DNA of 64,000 bases, from assembly GCA_026936325.1 (NCBI GenBank), contig JAPTHN010000008.1, positions 48,277,706 to 48,341,705 on the forward strand, read 5' to 3'. The notes below the pieces were generated by a model. That model was not told the origin of the DNA. It did no database searches and worked only from the letters and a program-made list of their open reading frames with translations. Source of the stretch: Platynereis dumerilii. Lineage: Eukaryota > Annelida > Polychaeta > Phyllodocida > Nereididae. Made by a program: the position numbers and the translations under genes. Every line of letters begins with the position of its first letter. The first letter of the stretch is position 1. This document shows, piece by piece, positions 13,501-22,701 of this stretch.

Positions 13501-14601
13501 ATCTATCTATCTATCTGTCTATCTTTAGTAATTGGCTGAAGCATGAATCTCAGGTTGTGGTGCGCCCCACTTTGTTTCAGGGCGGAAGGGCCAAAGGAAA
13601 GAAGAAGAAGATGTTTCTCATAAATGTTCTGCTGAGTAAAGCAGAATTTGCGCGATTAGAATTAACTATAGAGCAGTGAGATATAAGATTAAAGCCAGGG
13701 CATCTTTGGCAGCAGTGTAAACACTGGGCATCATAACTTCGGGTGGTTCTTGCATCTGTGAAATGCTTTTCGATCCACACCAACTTTGACATGACAATGC
13801 CATTGATGACGACAAAGGGCTTGAGGCCCTGCTCTCGGACACAAAAAGGGACCAAAGCAATTATGTGGAAACTACAGGCCAGTGAGCCTCACAAGCATTA
13901 CCTGCAAGTTACTAGAATCATTGCTGAGAGATACCATCATGGACCAAACGTCGAGATATCATCTGTTCTTTGACAGACGATATGGATTTCTTCCAGGACC
14001 GTCTACTGTGCTACAACCTCTTCGAGTATTGGATCTCTGGACGGCGGCTTTAGACAAGGGTGAAATGTGTAACTGATCCACATGTATACCTAGACTTCCA
14101 GAAAGCATTTGACCAAGAGCCACACAGAATAATATCGGAAAAACTAAGATTCTATGGTATCACAGACCCGATATAGAGGTGGATCAGAGACTTTCTCCAA
14201 GATAGGAAACAATATGTTAGCGTCGGAGAAGGGAACTCCATTGGAGTGAATGTTACTAATGACATATCACAGGGGTCCGTCATGTGACCACTAATTTTTG
14301 TCATTTACAAAACTGACCTGCTGGACTCACTGGGTGCAGAGGCATACTAGTCCCGAGGTTCAGCTGGGTAAGCCGCAAAAAAATAATAGTTCATTTAAGA
14401 GGAATTATTTTATAATTCAGTTTTCTGTATTGCTTTTGTAAGTGCAGATCATAGGAAAAATTTGCGCCTTCGAGGCATAAGATAGCTTTCTATAAAAGTA
14501 AAGAAACTCTAAATTAAATTAAGAAGTATGTGAATGTTACTTACCAAATACTTAGCTCCTGATAATGCCAGAAGATTTATGAGAAAAGTCTGCCATTTCA
14601 T
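1527..14601 (-). CDS. Class A-like GPCR with long extracellular N-terminus (3' end outside window)
   Basis: Six minus-strand exons join in frame with AG acceptors and GT donors: 14601-14545, 12818-12758, 10728-10150, 8778-8582, 3565-3413 and 1662-1527. The first encodes a signal peptide (MKWQTFLINLL...), the second a Thr-rich linker, and the third about 190 extracellular residues with several cysteines. TM1 spans the intron between exons 3 and 4; exon 4 completes TM1 and gives TM2; exon 5 gives TM3 with Cys302 at the position of the conserved 3.25 cysteine and the ERY triplet at about 326-328; exon 6 gives TM4 and a Cys in the second outer loop. The ERY motif and the 25-residue spacing from that Cys point to the rhodopsin class. 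TM2 lacks the usual LAxxD aspartate. TM5-TM7 are not in the window, so the gene should continue to the left. The ligand is unknown. Splices are inferred by eye; the exon series is strong, the subfamily is open. Confidence 0.75.
1734..2123. mobile_element. MITE with G-rich terminal inverted repeats
   Basis: The left end (AGAATTTATGACGGGGGG then GAGTTTTGCC) is matched in inverted orientation by the right end near 2089-2123. The interior is non-coding and carries C-rich tracts. A related left end appears at about 37316-37345. Probably a non-autonomous DNA transposon in a GPCR intergenic or intronic position. Confidence 0.65.
2124..3412. other. GPCR intron; unassigned coding-like stretch at 2235-2560
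   Basis: This is intron between GPCR exons 5 and 6. Positions 2235-2562 look like worn coding sequence on the plus strand, with an open frame ending in an Arg-rich tail, but I cannot place it in a family; a transposon remnant is the likeliest source. Positions 2625-2705 hold about three degenerate copies of a GTTTTAATTCGGATTTTAAT-like unit. Confidence 0.35.
3755..3905. repeat. Dispersed repeat R1, partial copy
   Basis: The segment shares the end motif GAGCTTTTTTTCCTCGGTGA and the adjoining CTGTAATCTC...TAGTCGCC part with the copies at 5590-5735, 7347-7640 and 21953-22236. Here the two ends lie back to back, so the copy is rearranged. Confidence 0.55.
4740..4952 (-). mobile_element. tRNA-derived SINE, family S2
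   Basis: Read on the minus strand it starts with a tRNA-like head: A box TGGTCTAGTGGTAGCGTGC near 4921-4950 and a decayed B box near 4890. The body ends in GCCCCAATCATCC followed by an (ATCT)n tail at about 4710-4765. Two more copies, with a better B box, lie at 32815-32950 and 36811-36993. Confidence 0.75.
4960..5160. repeat. Dispersed repeat R2, copy 1
   Basis: About 200 bp match 36390-36560, sharing GCCCTTTT, TATTAGGCCTTATTTTA, a TATATTCAAA-rich block and GATTTGCCCTTTTT. The family is unknown and no coding is seen. A (GATG)n microsatellite follows at 5165-5186. Confidence 0.6.
5590..5735. repeat. Dispersed repeat R1, partial copy
   Basis: It matches the right half of the 7347-7640 and 21953-22236 copies (TTTGCTTGTTTAACAC, CATAATCACCG, GGAAAAAAAGCTCT). 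Directly after it the end motif repeats in inverted orientation, giving an AAAAAAGCTCTACTAGAGCTTTTTT palindrome-like junction. Confidence 0.6.
5757..5827. repeat. Fragment of dispersed repeat R3
   Basis: CACCTCTGTCAGCCAATCAC and the 50 following bases recur at 27455-27515, where they lead into the hairpin repeat at 27560-27670. This is a truncated copy of that family. Confidence 0.6.
6360..6386. repeat. Perfect 13-bp stem hairpin
   Basis: CAATTTATAGGGT is followed by one base and then its exact inverted copy. It may be the end-to-end remnant of a short inverted-repeat transposon. No gene adjoins it. Confidence 0.6.
6595..6830. repeat. C-rich degenerate CCCGTCCCG repeat
   Basis: A stretch with many variants of CCCGTCCCG and CCCGGT tracts. 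It gives a spurious open frame on each strand with Pro/Ser/Arg-rich products. It is low-complexity or satellite-like sequence, not a gene. Confidence 0.6.
6857..6898. repeat. (TTCTA)n microsatellite
   Basis: Eight consecutive copies of a TTCTA pentamer, without interruptions. Confidence 0.9.
7110..7345. repeat. Dispersed hairpin repeat R3
   Basis: GTATAAGCCGGTTATTCACC near 7229 is matched in inverted orientation by GGTGAATAACCTATAC near 7341. The inner part (TTTATCACAGCT, GGCTAA, GATAAATCACA) and the outer part recur at 27440-27675. Probably a non-autonomous inverted-repeat transposon. Confidence 0.6.
7347..7640. repeat. Dispersed repeat R1, full-length copy
   Basis: About 290 bp align with 21953-22236 from the left motif (CTCCATAATCTCAAAAATG, GTCGCC) through GGTATCACAGTTA, GTTTGCTTGTTTAAC and CATAATCG to a GGACAAAAAACTCTCG end. 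The two ends are imperfect inverted copies of each other, as expected of a MITE. No coding is seen. Confidence 0.65.
8880..9031 (+). repeat. Retroposon-like 3' end with (ATAAC)n tail
   Basis: The segment ends in an AATAAACAT stretch and then four to five copies of ATAAC. That layout is what 3' ends of SINEs or LINEs look like, but the body is too short and worn to name. It touches GPCR intron sequence only. Confidence 0.35.
9660..9790. repeat. GATA-type microsatellite, imperfect
   Basis: GATA units are mixed with GCTA and GGTA variants over about 130 bp in a GPCR intron. Divergence between units suggests an old array. Confidence 0.8.
9866..10020. mobile_element. Short fold-back element
   Basis: AATAGTGGATG...GACCAATATTGAG with TTTTATTGGCC is followed by an inverted match in 9949-10020. 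The stem also holds inner copies of GACCAATATT. The whole unit can fold as one long hairpin and lies 130 bp from GPCR exon 3. Confidence 0.65.
10729..12757. other. GPCR intron, no further gene seen
   Basis: No conserved exon is visible between the Thr-rich exon and the extracellular-domain exon. Positions 10760-11010 contain several AAAGGTTC or GAACCTTT motifs in both orientations, suggesting an old inverted-repeat element; the remainder is AT-rich without clear structure. Confidence 0.45.
13430..13528. repeat. TATC microsatellite
   Basis: About 100 bp of TATC units with TGTC variants inside the GPCR first or second intron. Confidence 0.85.
13800..14345 (+). pseudogene. Decayed LINE reverse transcriptase fragment
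   Basis: Plus-strand translation in shifting frames gives recognisable RT blocks: NYRPVSLTS-type sequence at about 13860-13890, then a YGFLPG block near 13980, YLDFQKAFDQ near 14090-14115, KLRFYGITDP near 14140-14170, and a decayed PQGSVLGP block near 14268-14300. Stops and frame changes interrupt it (for example TGA near 14075, TAG near 14174, TGA near 14284), so it is dead. The order fits the fingers and palm of a Jockey/CR1-type LINE. The endonuclease and the C-terminal thumb are missing. Confidence 0.75.
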
Positions 14602-15221
14602 GTTGGCAACTGGAAGATGTCTCTGTCTGATATGAAGATGTGAGACGAATGAAGATCCTTTTAAAAGACAGATATCTGGAGGCCACAGACCAACACTAAT
14701 TGACCAATCAGACACTGACCTAGACTTATCCAATTAACATATATATGATTCGTGATCAAATGACATCTATGAATGGATGTGCAATATTTTATTGGCTTTG
14801 AATTGTCTTTGTATTGTGTTGCTGTATTTCATCCAAGTTTATACCAGAAAGTTTTTTTATTAGATTTTCATAACATGAATCCGGCTTAATTAATTCATCG
14901 GGTTAATAACTCTTGTATTAATAAACTTGGAGAAATAAATGGGATTGGCAAATCATAATAGAACAGGATGTAATAAGGAGCAGTGTTCAGCCGAAATAAT
15001 CCAAGAAGAGATTGGAGCGAAAAGAGAGGATATCTGCTTGCAGAACTTGGCTGATAAATGAGTCTCTCCGGATATTGAAATCGACAAGTTGAATGCATGA
15101 AAATATAATTCAGTATTATTAGAAATTTATGAATTTACATATAAATCAATTTTGATAGTCAATTTTATTGAAATACCTCCATAAAAGCGTGCCAATCTAA
15201 TTAGATCACCACTTGCAGTGG
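14602..15221. other. Upstream of GPCR signal exon
   Basis: This should contain the receptor promoter, but no TATA box stands out at a fixed distance from the ATG at 14601. No other gene is seen. Confidence 0.35.
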
Positions 15222-15290
15222 CGGATCCAGGATCCAGGGGGGGGAGGGGCCAAGGGGGCCCGCCCCACCCCCCCCCCCCCCGGGAATTCC
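15222..15290. repeat. CAGTGGCGGAT transposon end with poly-G/C
   Basis: CAGTGGCGGATCCAGG followed by long G and C tracts is a common terminal sequence of short DNA transposons in animal genomes. No matching right end is obvious, so it is a truncated copy. Confidence 0.45.
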
Positions 15291-15428
15291 AAAGATTGAG
15301 TCACTGGACGATCTTACTTGCAAACTAGAACTCACACTGCGAGCAGAATGTGAGGAGCTGCTGAGCCTACTGCTTGAGAATTAAATTGATTTTTAGACAA
15401 GAAAAAGAAAACTTTTGTGCAAAATATA

Positions 15429-15473
15429 GAGGGGTAGACAGATAGATAGATAGATAGATAGATATAAACTGAT

Positions 15474-15504
<31 letters not shown>

Positions 15505-15518
15505 CAGATGGATAGATG

Positions 15519-15588
<70 letters not shown>

Positions 15589-15602
15589 GAAATAGATAGA
15601 TA
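15429..15602. repeat. (GATA)n microsatellite
   Basis: About 175 bp of GATA units with a few variants, one of the longest such arrays in the window. Read on the minus strand it yields a false Tyr/Leu/Ser-Ile repeat protein. Confidence 0.9.
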
Positions 15603-15603
15603 G

Positions 15604-17024
15604 GTCCATTTTTATGAAAGTGACTTAGATTAACTGACCAAATGCCTGTGCTATTGTTTAATAATATGAAATAGCACAATATTTTCATGGCATAACCCTG
15701 ATTCATTTTGAATGCTATTAAACTGCTATTCAAACACTGGCTATTGTCTTAATTGCTGTTCAAACAAAGGCCGAACATGTCCATTGTGAGCAATGTTGCA
15801 TTGCTATTGGGGTGGCTATTGTATGAGCATTCATGAGACATTATAACTTTAAGACTTTTTTTTTGTTATCTTTTCAAAATTTTACTTTATTGAACTTCCC
15901 TGCATTTCTAACAAGCAAGTAATGATATAATGAATTATAATCTAACCTCTGATGATCAAATATCCAAATTTATTGGTCATACATGTATATTACATACAAA
16001 ATTACAAGAGAAAAAAATGTAACAAATTGTCCGGTGAATTACAAAGTGTTGAGATCCCAGAAACCGACTTGGCAAAGGGCAGGGGAATTATACCAAAACA
16101 AACCAGAGTCAGGTGTAAGGAGGTGTGAGACTTAGGACTCACATGTGATGTTAAGGCCTTATTTAGTGATATATGTATATGACTAAACATTTAACTGATT
16201 TAGTTGGACTGTGTTAGCACGTGTATGTTTAGAATTATTAGATAGTTATTGGTTTATTTGTATTTCAGTGCAACCCTGCTAGTAAAACCCAAGCCAACCA
16301 ACATTTTACAATTAAATTTCACTGTACTTGCAATGAATCTGGGGAATCCCCAGACTAGGGGAATTCCCACTTTGTTCATGCATCACTGAGCATACAAGCC
16401 TGTACAGGACTGGGAACCTGAATGGACTGGTTAACACCTGTACTGGCAGTCTGGCACAGTGCAGGCCTGGTCTGACCCAAAACCAGTCCTGTCACAGGCT
16501 AAAATGGCACCAATTTTAAATGGTGAAGCCAGCTGCAGAGTCCTAAATTACAGGATTTATGAGGCCTGTAGCATATTCTACAAAGCAAGCATGTAATGGA
16601 ATTTACCCACATGTAATGCTAGTTTACATATCCTACAATTACCTTCAGTTATGAACCCTTGGAATGGTGAGGGGAGTCCAGAAAACTTCACAAAAATTTG
16701 GGGCATTTTCAAGTGACTCAAAGATCATGAGCACAAATACAAAAGGAGCTGGCTGCCAGCGGCAGCAGCTCCTAATAAATTGGAAGTAGCAGTAAGCTGA
16801 CCAATTGGAACTCTCACATAATATACCTGTATCAATAATAGGCCTAAATAACAATTTTTCAAATACTGTCACAGGAGTAAGTGTTATATTTGCCAAAAAT
16901 TAAGTTGAAAACACCATTACCATCCCATCCTCATCATCATTCATAACACATTTGTTCTTCATCCATCGATCATATTCAACTTTCCTTCATATATTAGTAT
17001 ATTTTGAATATTTTACATAATTTG
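15604..17024. other. Intergenic, no gene recognised
   Basis: No supported coding sequence is visible. Positions 16370-16500 contain several CCAGTC/GACTGG-like motifs and may be an old inverted-repeat element. Positions 16829-16880 match 18452-18500 in the 3' flank of the dehydrogenase gene, so a local duplication or a shared repeat is likely. Confidence 0.4.
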
Positions 17025-17173
17025 TCATGTTTGTAGGTGCAGCGATTACAGCCTGTATTGGCTCTTGCTAGCTCCACCAATTTCTGTGTTATATATATGA
17101 GAAATTTGTACACTTGTAATGTTTGTTTATGAAATTGGAAAATAAACATCTATCTATCTATCTGTCTATCTAA
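17025..17173 (+). repeat. 3' end of a LINE/SINE with (ATCT)n tail
   Basis: The segment reads TGTAATGTTTGTTTATGAAA then GGAAAATAAAC and goes straight into ATCT repeats. This is the usual form of a retroposon 3' end, and it interrupts the repeat pair shared by 16829-17200 and 18452-18530. The same tail unit follows SINE families S1 and S2. Confidence 0.5.
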
Positions 17174-17270
17174 GAGAGGTCTGATACTTAAGAGAAGCAC
17201 CTATTGTCTTATGCACTACTTATATGTGATATCTATTGCACATGTAGTGTTAAAATGATTTTTCAATTGA

Positions 17271-17315
17271 TGTCCCAATGTGCCCGGCTGTGCCACACCG
17301 GGGCACATTGGGACA
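17271..17315. repeat. Perfect 15-bp stem hairpin
   Basis: TGTCCCAATGTGCCC and its exact inverted copy flank a 15-base loop. It is likely the fused ends of a small inverted-repeat transposon; no gene ends here. Confidence 0.7.
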
Positions 17316-18587
17316 GTAATTTTTACGACTCTCTGGCTGCAAAAGGGTAGGTGCAGTCTAGTTTATTATGCCTTGCATTTAAGCTAAATAGTATTGATGA
17401 TATTCATGCAAACTTCTGAGTTCCTCAGTGCTTTCAGCATTGAGCAAAATTAGTAATGCGTCCCTATGTGCCCCCGTTCCCCCTAATATTTTAGAAGCTG
17501 CCGAAACTAATTTAGCAAAATATGAAGATATCTGATTGATAAAAAGCATTAACACAATTAGTTTGACACCCTTTTTTGAAGAAAAGGTAAAGTAAAAAGG
17601 ACTGTGAATGTAACTCAATTCTGTCTCAGGACATTAAAGTAATTAAAGTAACATTAGCAAAATTTTTAATGTAAATTTTTCGTTGTTCTTGCTACCTATG
17701 CCAATTTTAAATGTGAAATTTTAAAATTGGATTGAACACATATAGACTTATTTACCTCATTACATCACCATCAACATGTTCAACTGGTCGTGGTAGTTTT
17801 TTTTAATTGCTAAATTGAATATAACTGCATTTTTTACATCTATCCTGATCATAGTGTTACATTAATTAGCTAAATATGTCTATGGAAATCTTGTTAACAA
17901 ACACATGATTGGATTTAAATTAAGAATTTTTCTGAACTGAAAGCCAGGCCACCCAGGACCAAACCAGGTATACACGGCCCTCTGGTGGCATTTTCATTTG
18001 TATTACAGTGACACACAGTCAGGATTAGCATAAAAAATGCCGTCCTTGATAATTTACTGTTGTGACATTAGCATAACTAATGATTCAATAATTTCACAAG
18101 CATCCATAACAGAATCAGAATAAACGAGGTTGACACATTTTTTTATTAAATTAAAATGATTTTGGAGACATAAAAAAGGCATAATTGGACAAACTGATGA
18201 CATGCAATGTCAAGAAGAGGGACACAAACTGGAACAGTGTACACTGTATCATTTCTTATACCGAGTGCTTGAGTGTCAACTTAGAGATAACAAATTGATA
18301 AGATCAAGTGGCAATACAATTACTTTTAATTTGGAGACACATGAAAGAAATAGTCACAAGATATGATACATTGTAAGTATAGTAACTCCAGCTGCCTGTT
18401 GATCTTTACCCTCTAAGATACAGAATTTGTGACGAATAGGCCTATATAGCTGTATCAATAATAGGCCTAAATAACATTCTGTCAAATACCATCATACAAG
18501 TAGGAGAGGTCTGATACTTGTAGCCTCAAGAGACAGAATATACCTTAACCAATTTTTGAAACAGTCTGTTGGTAAGAGTCAGCAATT

Positions 18588-20474
18588 TCAAATATTGTAT
18601 TTAATCATAGCCCTTCCCATAATTTCTCCTCTTTGCAACTTGTCCAGAGCTTCGTTTACTTCATCATGGCGGTAGTAATCCAGTTTTGGTATTAGTTAGA
18701 TGCCGATTTGGAGGGTTCTAACATGCATTTTTGTCAGTTAGATCCCGACCGGAGGGAGGGATCTAACTGACAAAAATGCATGTTAGAACCCAACAAAGAG
18801 GTATCTAACTGACTTAGACATCATATGTTTCTTCTATTATACTTTTTAACTTGTAATTTTTGCAAAATATATAATAATCTGAGTGTTTGTTTGCTGTTGT
18901 AAACAGTGTTAATCCCTAACCGGGAGCTAACATGCAAAATTGTCTGTTAGATACTAGTTTTTCCAATGGTATAAGTATCTTAGTGATGTCTAAGGAAGGT
19001 TAGATTATTCTTCCTTACGAGATCCAAGACCTCTGCAACTTCCCGCCTTGTACTGGTTTTGCTGCCCATTACAGTCAAAGACCTTTGAATCATAAGCGGC
19101 ATAGGAACCGAGAAGTTTCCACCAAAAAGACCAATTATAACCATTGCCCCTCCAGTTTGAAGGCACAGAATAGCTGTGTTTCCAGTTGACGCTGCTCCAA
19201 CCAAGTCAATTACAGCATTATACATTCCTGATTTTGCCAGATTATCCCTTGACTCTGCTGGTGAAGCATTCCTGTCAATTGCAATTGTGTCATCGGCACC
19301 CGCTTCCTTCGCTAGACCAAGTTTAGATTCATCTATATCAGCCGTGGTGACATGGATTTTATCGTACATCACTTTTGCTAACTTGATCGCCCACAATCCA
19401 AGCCCCCCTGCTCCGATCAGAAGTAGCCTTGCTGACCCAGATCTTCCCTTGGCACTTTCTATCGCTCCTCCAAGTTTTTTCAGAGCAGAATAAACCGTAC
19501 AGGCACTGCATGGTAACATGCAAGCAATATCAAGCCCAACATCTGGATCAACCTTGAGGAGAAATTCTGGCTTGATATTGATGACAGATTGGAAGCCGCC
19601 CGTTTCATATGGACCAATGCCTATGTCATGGAGTCCTGCTGGATTATTTGTACAAATGTTGTTATCCCCGGCTTCGCAAGAATCACATTTACAGCACCCT
19701 TTCCACGGACAGACGATCACTCGGTCACCAATCGCTAACTTTTCTCCTTCCGCTTCCTTGCCAATTTCTTCGACAAATCCTGCAATTTCATGGCCAAGGA
19801 CTGTGCCTTCAAATTTCCTGCCTGACGGAAGTAAAAAGATATAAATAATATCTCAATTTACCTGACATTCTTGCAAGTCTTATAATCAGCGAATATTACT
19901 TAATTTCCACTTACAGATGCTCTTGAAGGTGCATGAGCATATACACTATACAGTATAATACTCCCCAGGGAATGGGGAAAAGTGTTGTGTTGGCTGAGAT
20001 GAAATGGCCCATACAGAACGTTAACTTAATCATGCTGATACAGTAATAAAGGCTAATACAGAAATAAAGGCTCGCACCTGGACTATTTATTTCTTGAGAC
20101 TATAGATCTTAAGGCATGCATGAGCAAGTTGAACAAATATATCATGACATGATACTGATATATTACTGGATGTTACAAATTAGTGTGAACTATCGATCAT
20201 TAAATACTTTTTTATGCAGCCTCGACATGTATTACAGTACCTTTTTAAAGATCTTGGTAAAAAACTTGTGAAGGGTTATCTATGGTAACTTCATACCTGG
20301 ATTTTGCTTTATCATGACACCATCCTTTATATGAAGATCGGAATGACAGACTCCAGCGTACGCGACCTTTATCTGGACCATGTCTGGAGGCAAAACAGGT
20401 CTTGGTATGGTCCTGATCCTTAGCGGTGCTCCTGCTGCCGTAATTTCAGCCGTTCGAACAACTGTATCGCTCAT
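18588..20474 (-). CDS. Zinc-dependent medium-chain alcohol dehydrogenase
   Basis: The gene encodes an NAD(P)-dependent, zinc-containing oxidoreductase of the medium-chain (MDR) superfamily. Exon 1 is 20474-20297 and exon 2 is 19821-19019, with a phase-1 splice that yields NPG-RKFEG. Visible parts are the GVCHSDLH catalytic-zinc Cys, the GHE block, four structural-zinc cysteines in CxxCxxCxxxxxxxC spacing, and the GAGGLG Rossmann motif with an Asp (TTADID) after the second strand, which usually means NAD. The ATG at 20474 fits the family start; an in-frame Met at 20507 is possible. A last coding segment (PKLDYYRHDEVNEALDKL..., stop at 18588-18590) matches the family C-terminus, but no AG lies at its 5' edge in frame and a palindromic transposon (18692-18815) adjoins it. 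Without that exon, translation runs past the exon 2 donor for ten codons to a stop at 18980. The exact substrate is unknown. Confidence 0.85.
18692..18815. mobile_element. Palindromic MITE abutting the dehydrogenase last exon
   Basis: Two arms sharing GGGTTCTAACATGCATTTTT and GTCAGTTAGATCC in inverted orientation surround a short centre near 18746-18758. The left end lies within a few bases of codons of the last dehydrogenase exon. A more diverged piece of the same sequence (GCTAACATGCAAAATTGTCTG...) occurs at 18926-18955. Confidence 0.7.
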
Positions 20475-21417
20475 TGTAGCTGTTAATACACAACAGGTCA
20501 AACACAAGAGTACTTTTCAACCTACAATTCCTGAATGCCAAGTCAATATGATCCAAATGAACGGCATCCATTTTATACAACAAAAGTTTTTATGGCTGCT
20601 TGACGATAAGCGGCTATTTGCGCTCGAGTTGCTCAACTTTGCAATATCCATTTTTTATGTGCACTGGAACAGAAAGTGTGATGTCCTATTCCTGTATGAA
20701 GATAATGATCAAATATCATTGTCCTCCTAGACAGAGAACTGGGATAATTGTTCATTTATAAAGTGTCTTACATTAAAACTAGAATGCATTCCACTTTTTG
20801 GCCTGGTTCAACAACTATTTAGTGCAGAGAGCAAAAAAGGTGATATATATGTAATATCACACAACACATCACATCTGTTTTGGATTATATTCAGCAAATG
20901 GAATAGAATTTATATTTGATAAATGTTTTCACATAATTTTGAATACAGAGAGAATGAAATAGAACACGTAAAAACAGTGAGCATCACATATGAAAATGAT
21001 GGTGCAGTCAGCTGTCACCTGTGGACCTGAAAGCTGGTCGATCAACCGGAGAAGCTTAAAATTAAAAACGTCTGGTCGTATTTGGGAAGGAGAGTACATA
21101 TCATGCAGTACTCAAGTGTGTACCTGAGTTGTAAGAACCCCTGTTGTAAGACCGACTTGCCTTATTTGACCACCTTCCTGCCACACTAAGAAGTATTTTT
21201 AGTGCATTTTGACCGATAAGAGACCGCACCCTCACGACAGACTGTTTCATGGCCACAGAAGGGGATCTCTTATAAAACAGGGACAACTGTATTATATATA
21301 CAGAGTTGCTTATGTAGAGAACAAAGACCATAAACCCACAACCTCACCTGTCAATAACTCGGACTTGAAGAATAATAAAAGATGTTGGTTCTAAAAGTCG
21401 TTTTACCATAAAATAGT
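20475..21417. other. Intergenic between dehydrogenase and transporter genes
   Basis: No gene is seen. Open frames at 20475-20730 are extensions across the dehydrogenase first exon on the opposite strand. The divergent spacing leaves this region to serve the dehydrogenase promoter. Confidence 0.4.
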
Positions 21418-21574
21418 TTCACGGGCGTCAGCTTCATTTTAAAGTGGTGGGTCAATAGTGGTCACACCTTCGTGGAAGATGTCAGGGGAAATATTTCATT
21501 TTTTTAAATTCAGAAACATGTATACTTAGGCAAAAAAGTGGTGACACCAACCCCATAGGAACTGACGCCACTGA
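21418..21574. mobile_element. MITE family M1, copy 1
   Basis: The ends read CACGGGCGTCAG and CTGACGCCACTG, an inverted pair. The body (TTCGTGGAAGATGTCAG, TTCAGAAACATGTAT) is shared with 52632-52800. It is non-coding. Confidence 0.7.
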
Positions 21575-21769
21575 ATAGTTTACCCAAAAAACAAATTTTT
21601 TTAATAGAATTATGACAGTAAAATTGACACGACTTTTTTGGACTTACAGAATTGACAAAAAATATGGTAATAAATATGGTAGGCTATATACATGTAATAA
21701 AAGCGATTATTTGAAAAATTAGAAAGAAGTCCGTTGTCAAACCAACACGGTCACTGTCCTGTGGTCAAC

Positions 21770-21965
21770 TGTAGGGGGGAGGCAGAGGGGCATGGGTGCA
21801 TGTGCCCCTCCATATTAGACCTGTGCCCCCCAGGTGCCCCCCAGGTGCCCCCAGGTGCCCCCCAGGTGCCCCCCAGGTGCCCCCCAGGTGCCCCCCATGT
21901 GAACTTCTTGACTTTGGCTAAAATACAAATTTAGTGGAGTAGATGCCTCTCCAGAGAATCTCTGT
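21770..21965. mobile_element. MITE family M2 copy with internal 11-bp minisatellite
   Basis: The flanks (CATATTAGACCTGTGCCCCC, CTTTGGCTAAAATACAAATT, CTCCAGAGAATC) match the M2 copy at 45551-45733. In between, AGGTGCCCCCC or a 10-base variant is repeated about seven times (21826-21898), whereas the other copy has only one or two such units. Confidence 0.65.
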
Positions 21966-22236
21966 AATCTCAGAAATGACTTGATTCGCCAAATGTTCAG
22001 TTCATAATTATTGCCTGTGTTTCACACAGTTACATGTAGAAAATTGGGTGTTGTTGAAAGGTGGTATCACAGTTAATACAATTCCTTTGTATGTTGAATT
22101 TTTACACTTACAAAACTCAAATGCTTGGGGGTTTGCTTGTTTAACAAACGTCTTGCAAGTGGCCAGCATCCTCAAAATGCCCATAATCGGAATTTCTGGT
22201 GATTACAGCCAATAATCGCAAGGAAAAAAAGCTCTT
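21953..22236. repeat. Dispersed repeat R1, full-length copy
   Basis: It aligns with 7347-7640 over its whole length and ends in GCAAGGAAAAAAAGCTCTTG. It begins at the boundary of the M2 copy, so one element may have inserted beside the other. Confidence 0.65.
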
Positions 22237-22614
22237 GTTGCTTTTTCATTCCCTGACATCTAAGGTTTCATCTCATAATGCCTGTGAAGCTCTTTTTAGA
22301 GTGAAGCCTAGTGTTGAAAATGGAAATGTTGGCAATATGTGCCATGTGCCTCTGTATATTGTATAATTAGGTCAGAATCTTGACACACACGTGACATGTC
22401 ACACAACCTAAGTTTCTGTCAAAATGCATGCAAAAAAGACCTTCAACATTTACATGCTAATTAAGCATTCCCATTGTACCCCAGTGTCTTAATTGGCATA
22501 TCCAGCTGGGTACTCACAAGACAATGGACAACCCTATGGTAGCTTACCATTGAAGAACAGGCCATGTGGCATTATGCTGGTACCAAATCAGCTGGCAAGT
22601 GGTACAGTAGCCAC

Positions 22615-22650
22615 TATAAATATTTGAACACTCATTAGCTTAATCAGGAT
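22615..22650 (+). promoter_or_regulatory. TATA promoter of the SLC22A18-like gene
   Basis: TATAAATA at 22615-22622 lies about 30 bp before the likely start site near 22647-22650 (ATCAGGATC). The short untranslated exon then runs to the donor at 22704 (GTAAGT). Position and spacing support a core promoter; the start site is inferred. Confidence 0.6.
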
Positions 22651-22701
22651 CAAACTGAGGAGTCATTTCAACAATTGGGATTTCTTATCAAGATATTGAT
22701 A

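Noticed and set aside
13577-13855. Minus-strand 92-codon frame with a QGLKPFVVINGIV segment
   Set aside because: It looks coding in part but has no partner exon or family, and it lies beside the decayed LINE RT; likely transposon debris.
15332-15733. Tyr/Leu/Ser/Ile repeat proteins at 13380, 15332 and 39881
   Set aside because: They are translations of GATA/TATC microsatellites.
17271-17315. Strong hairpin as a transcription terminator
   Set aside because: Rho-independent terminators are not used by animal nuclear genes, no gene ends here, and the stem looks like transposon ends.
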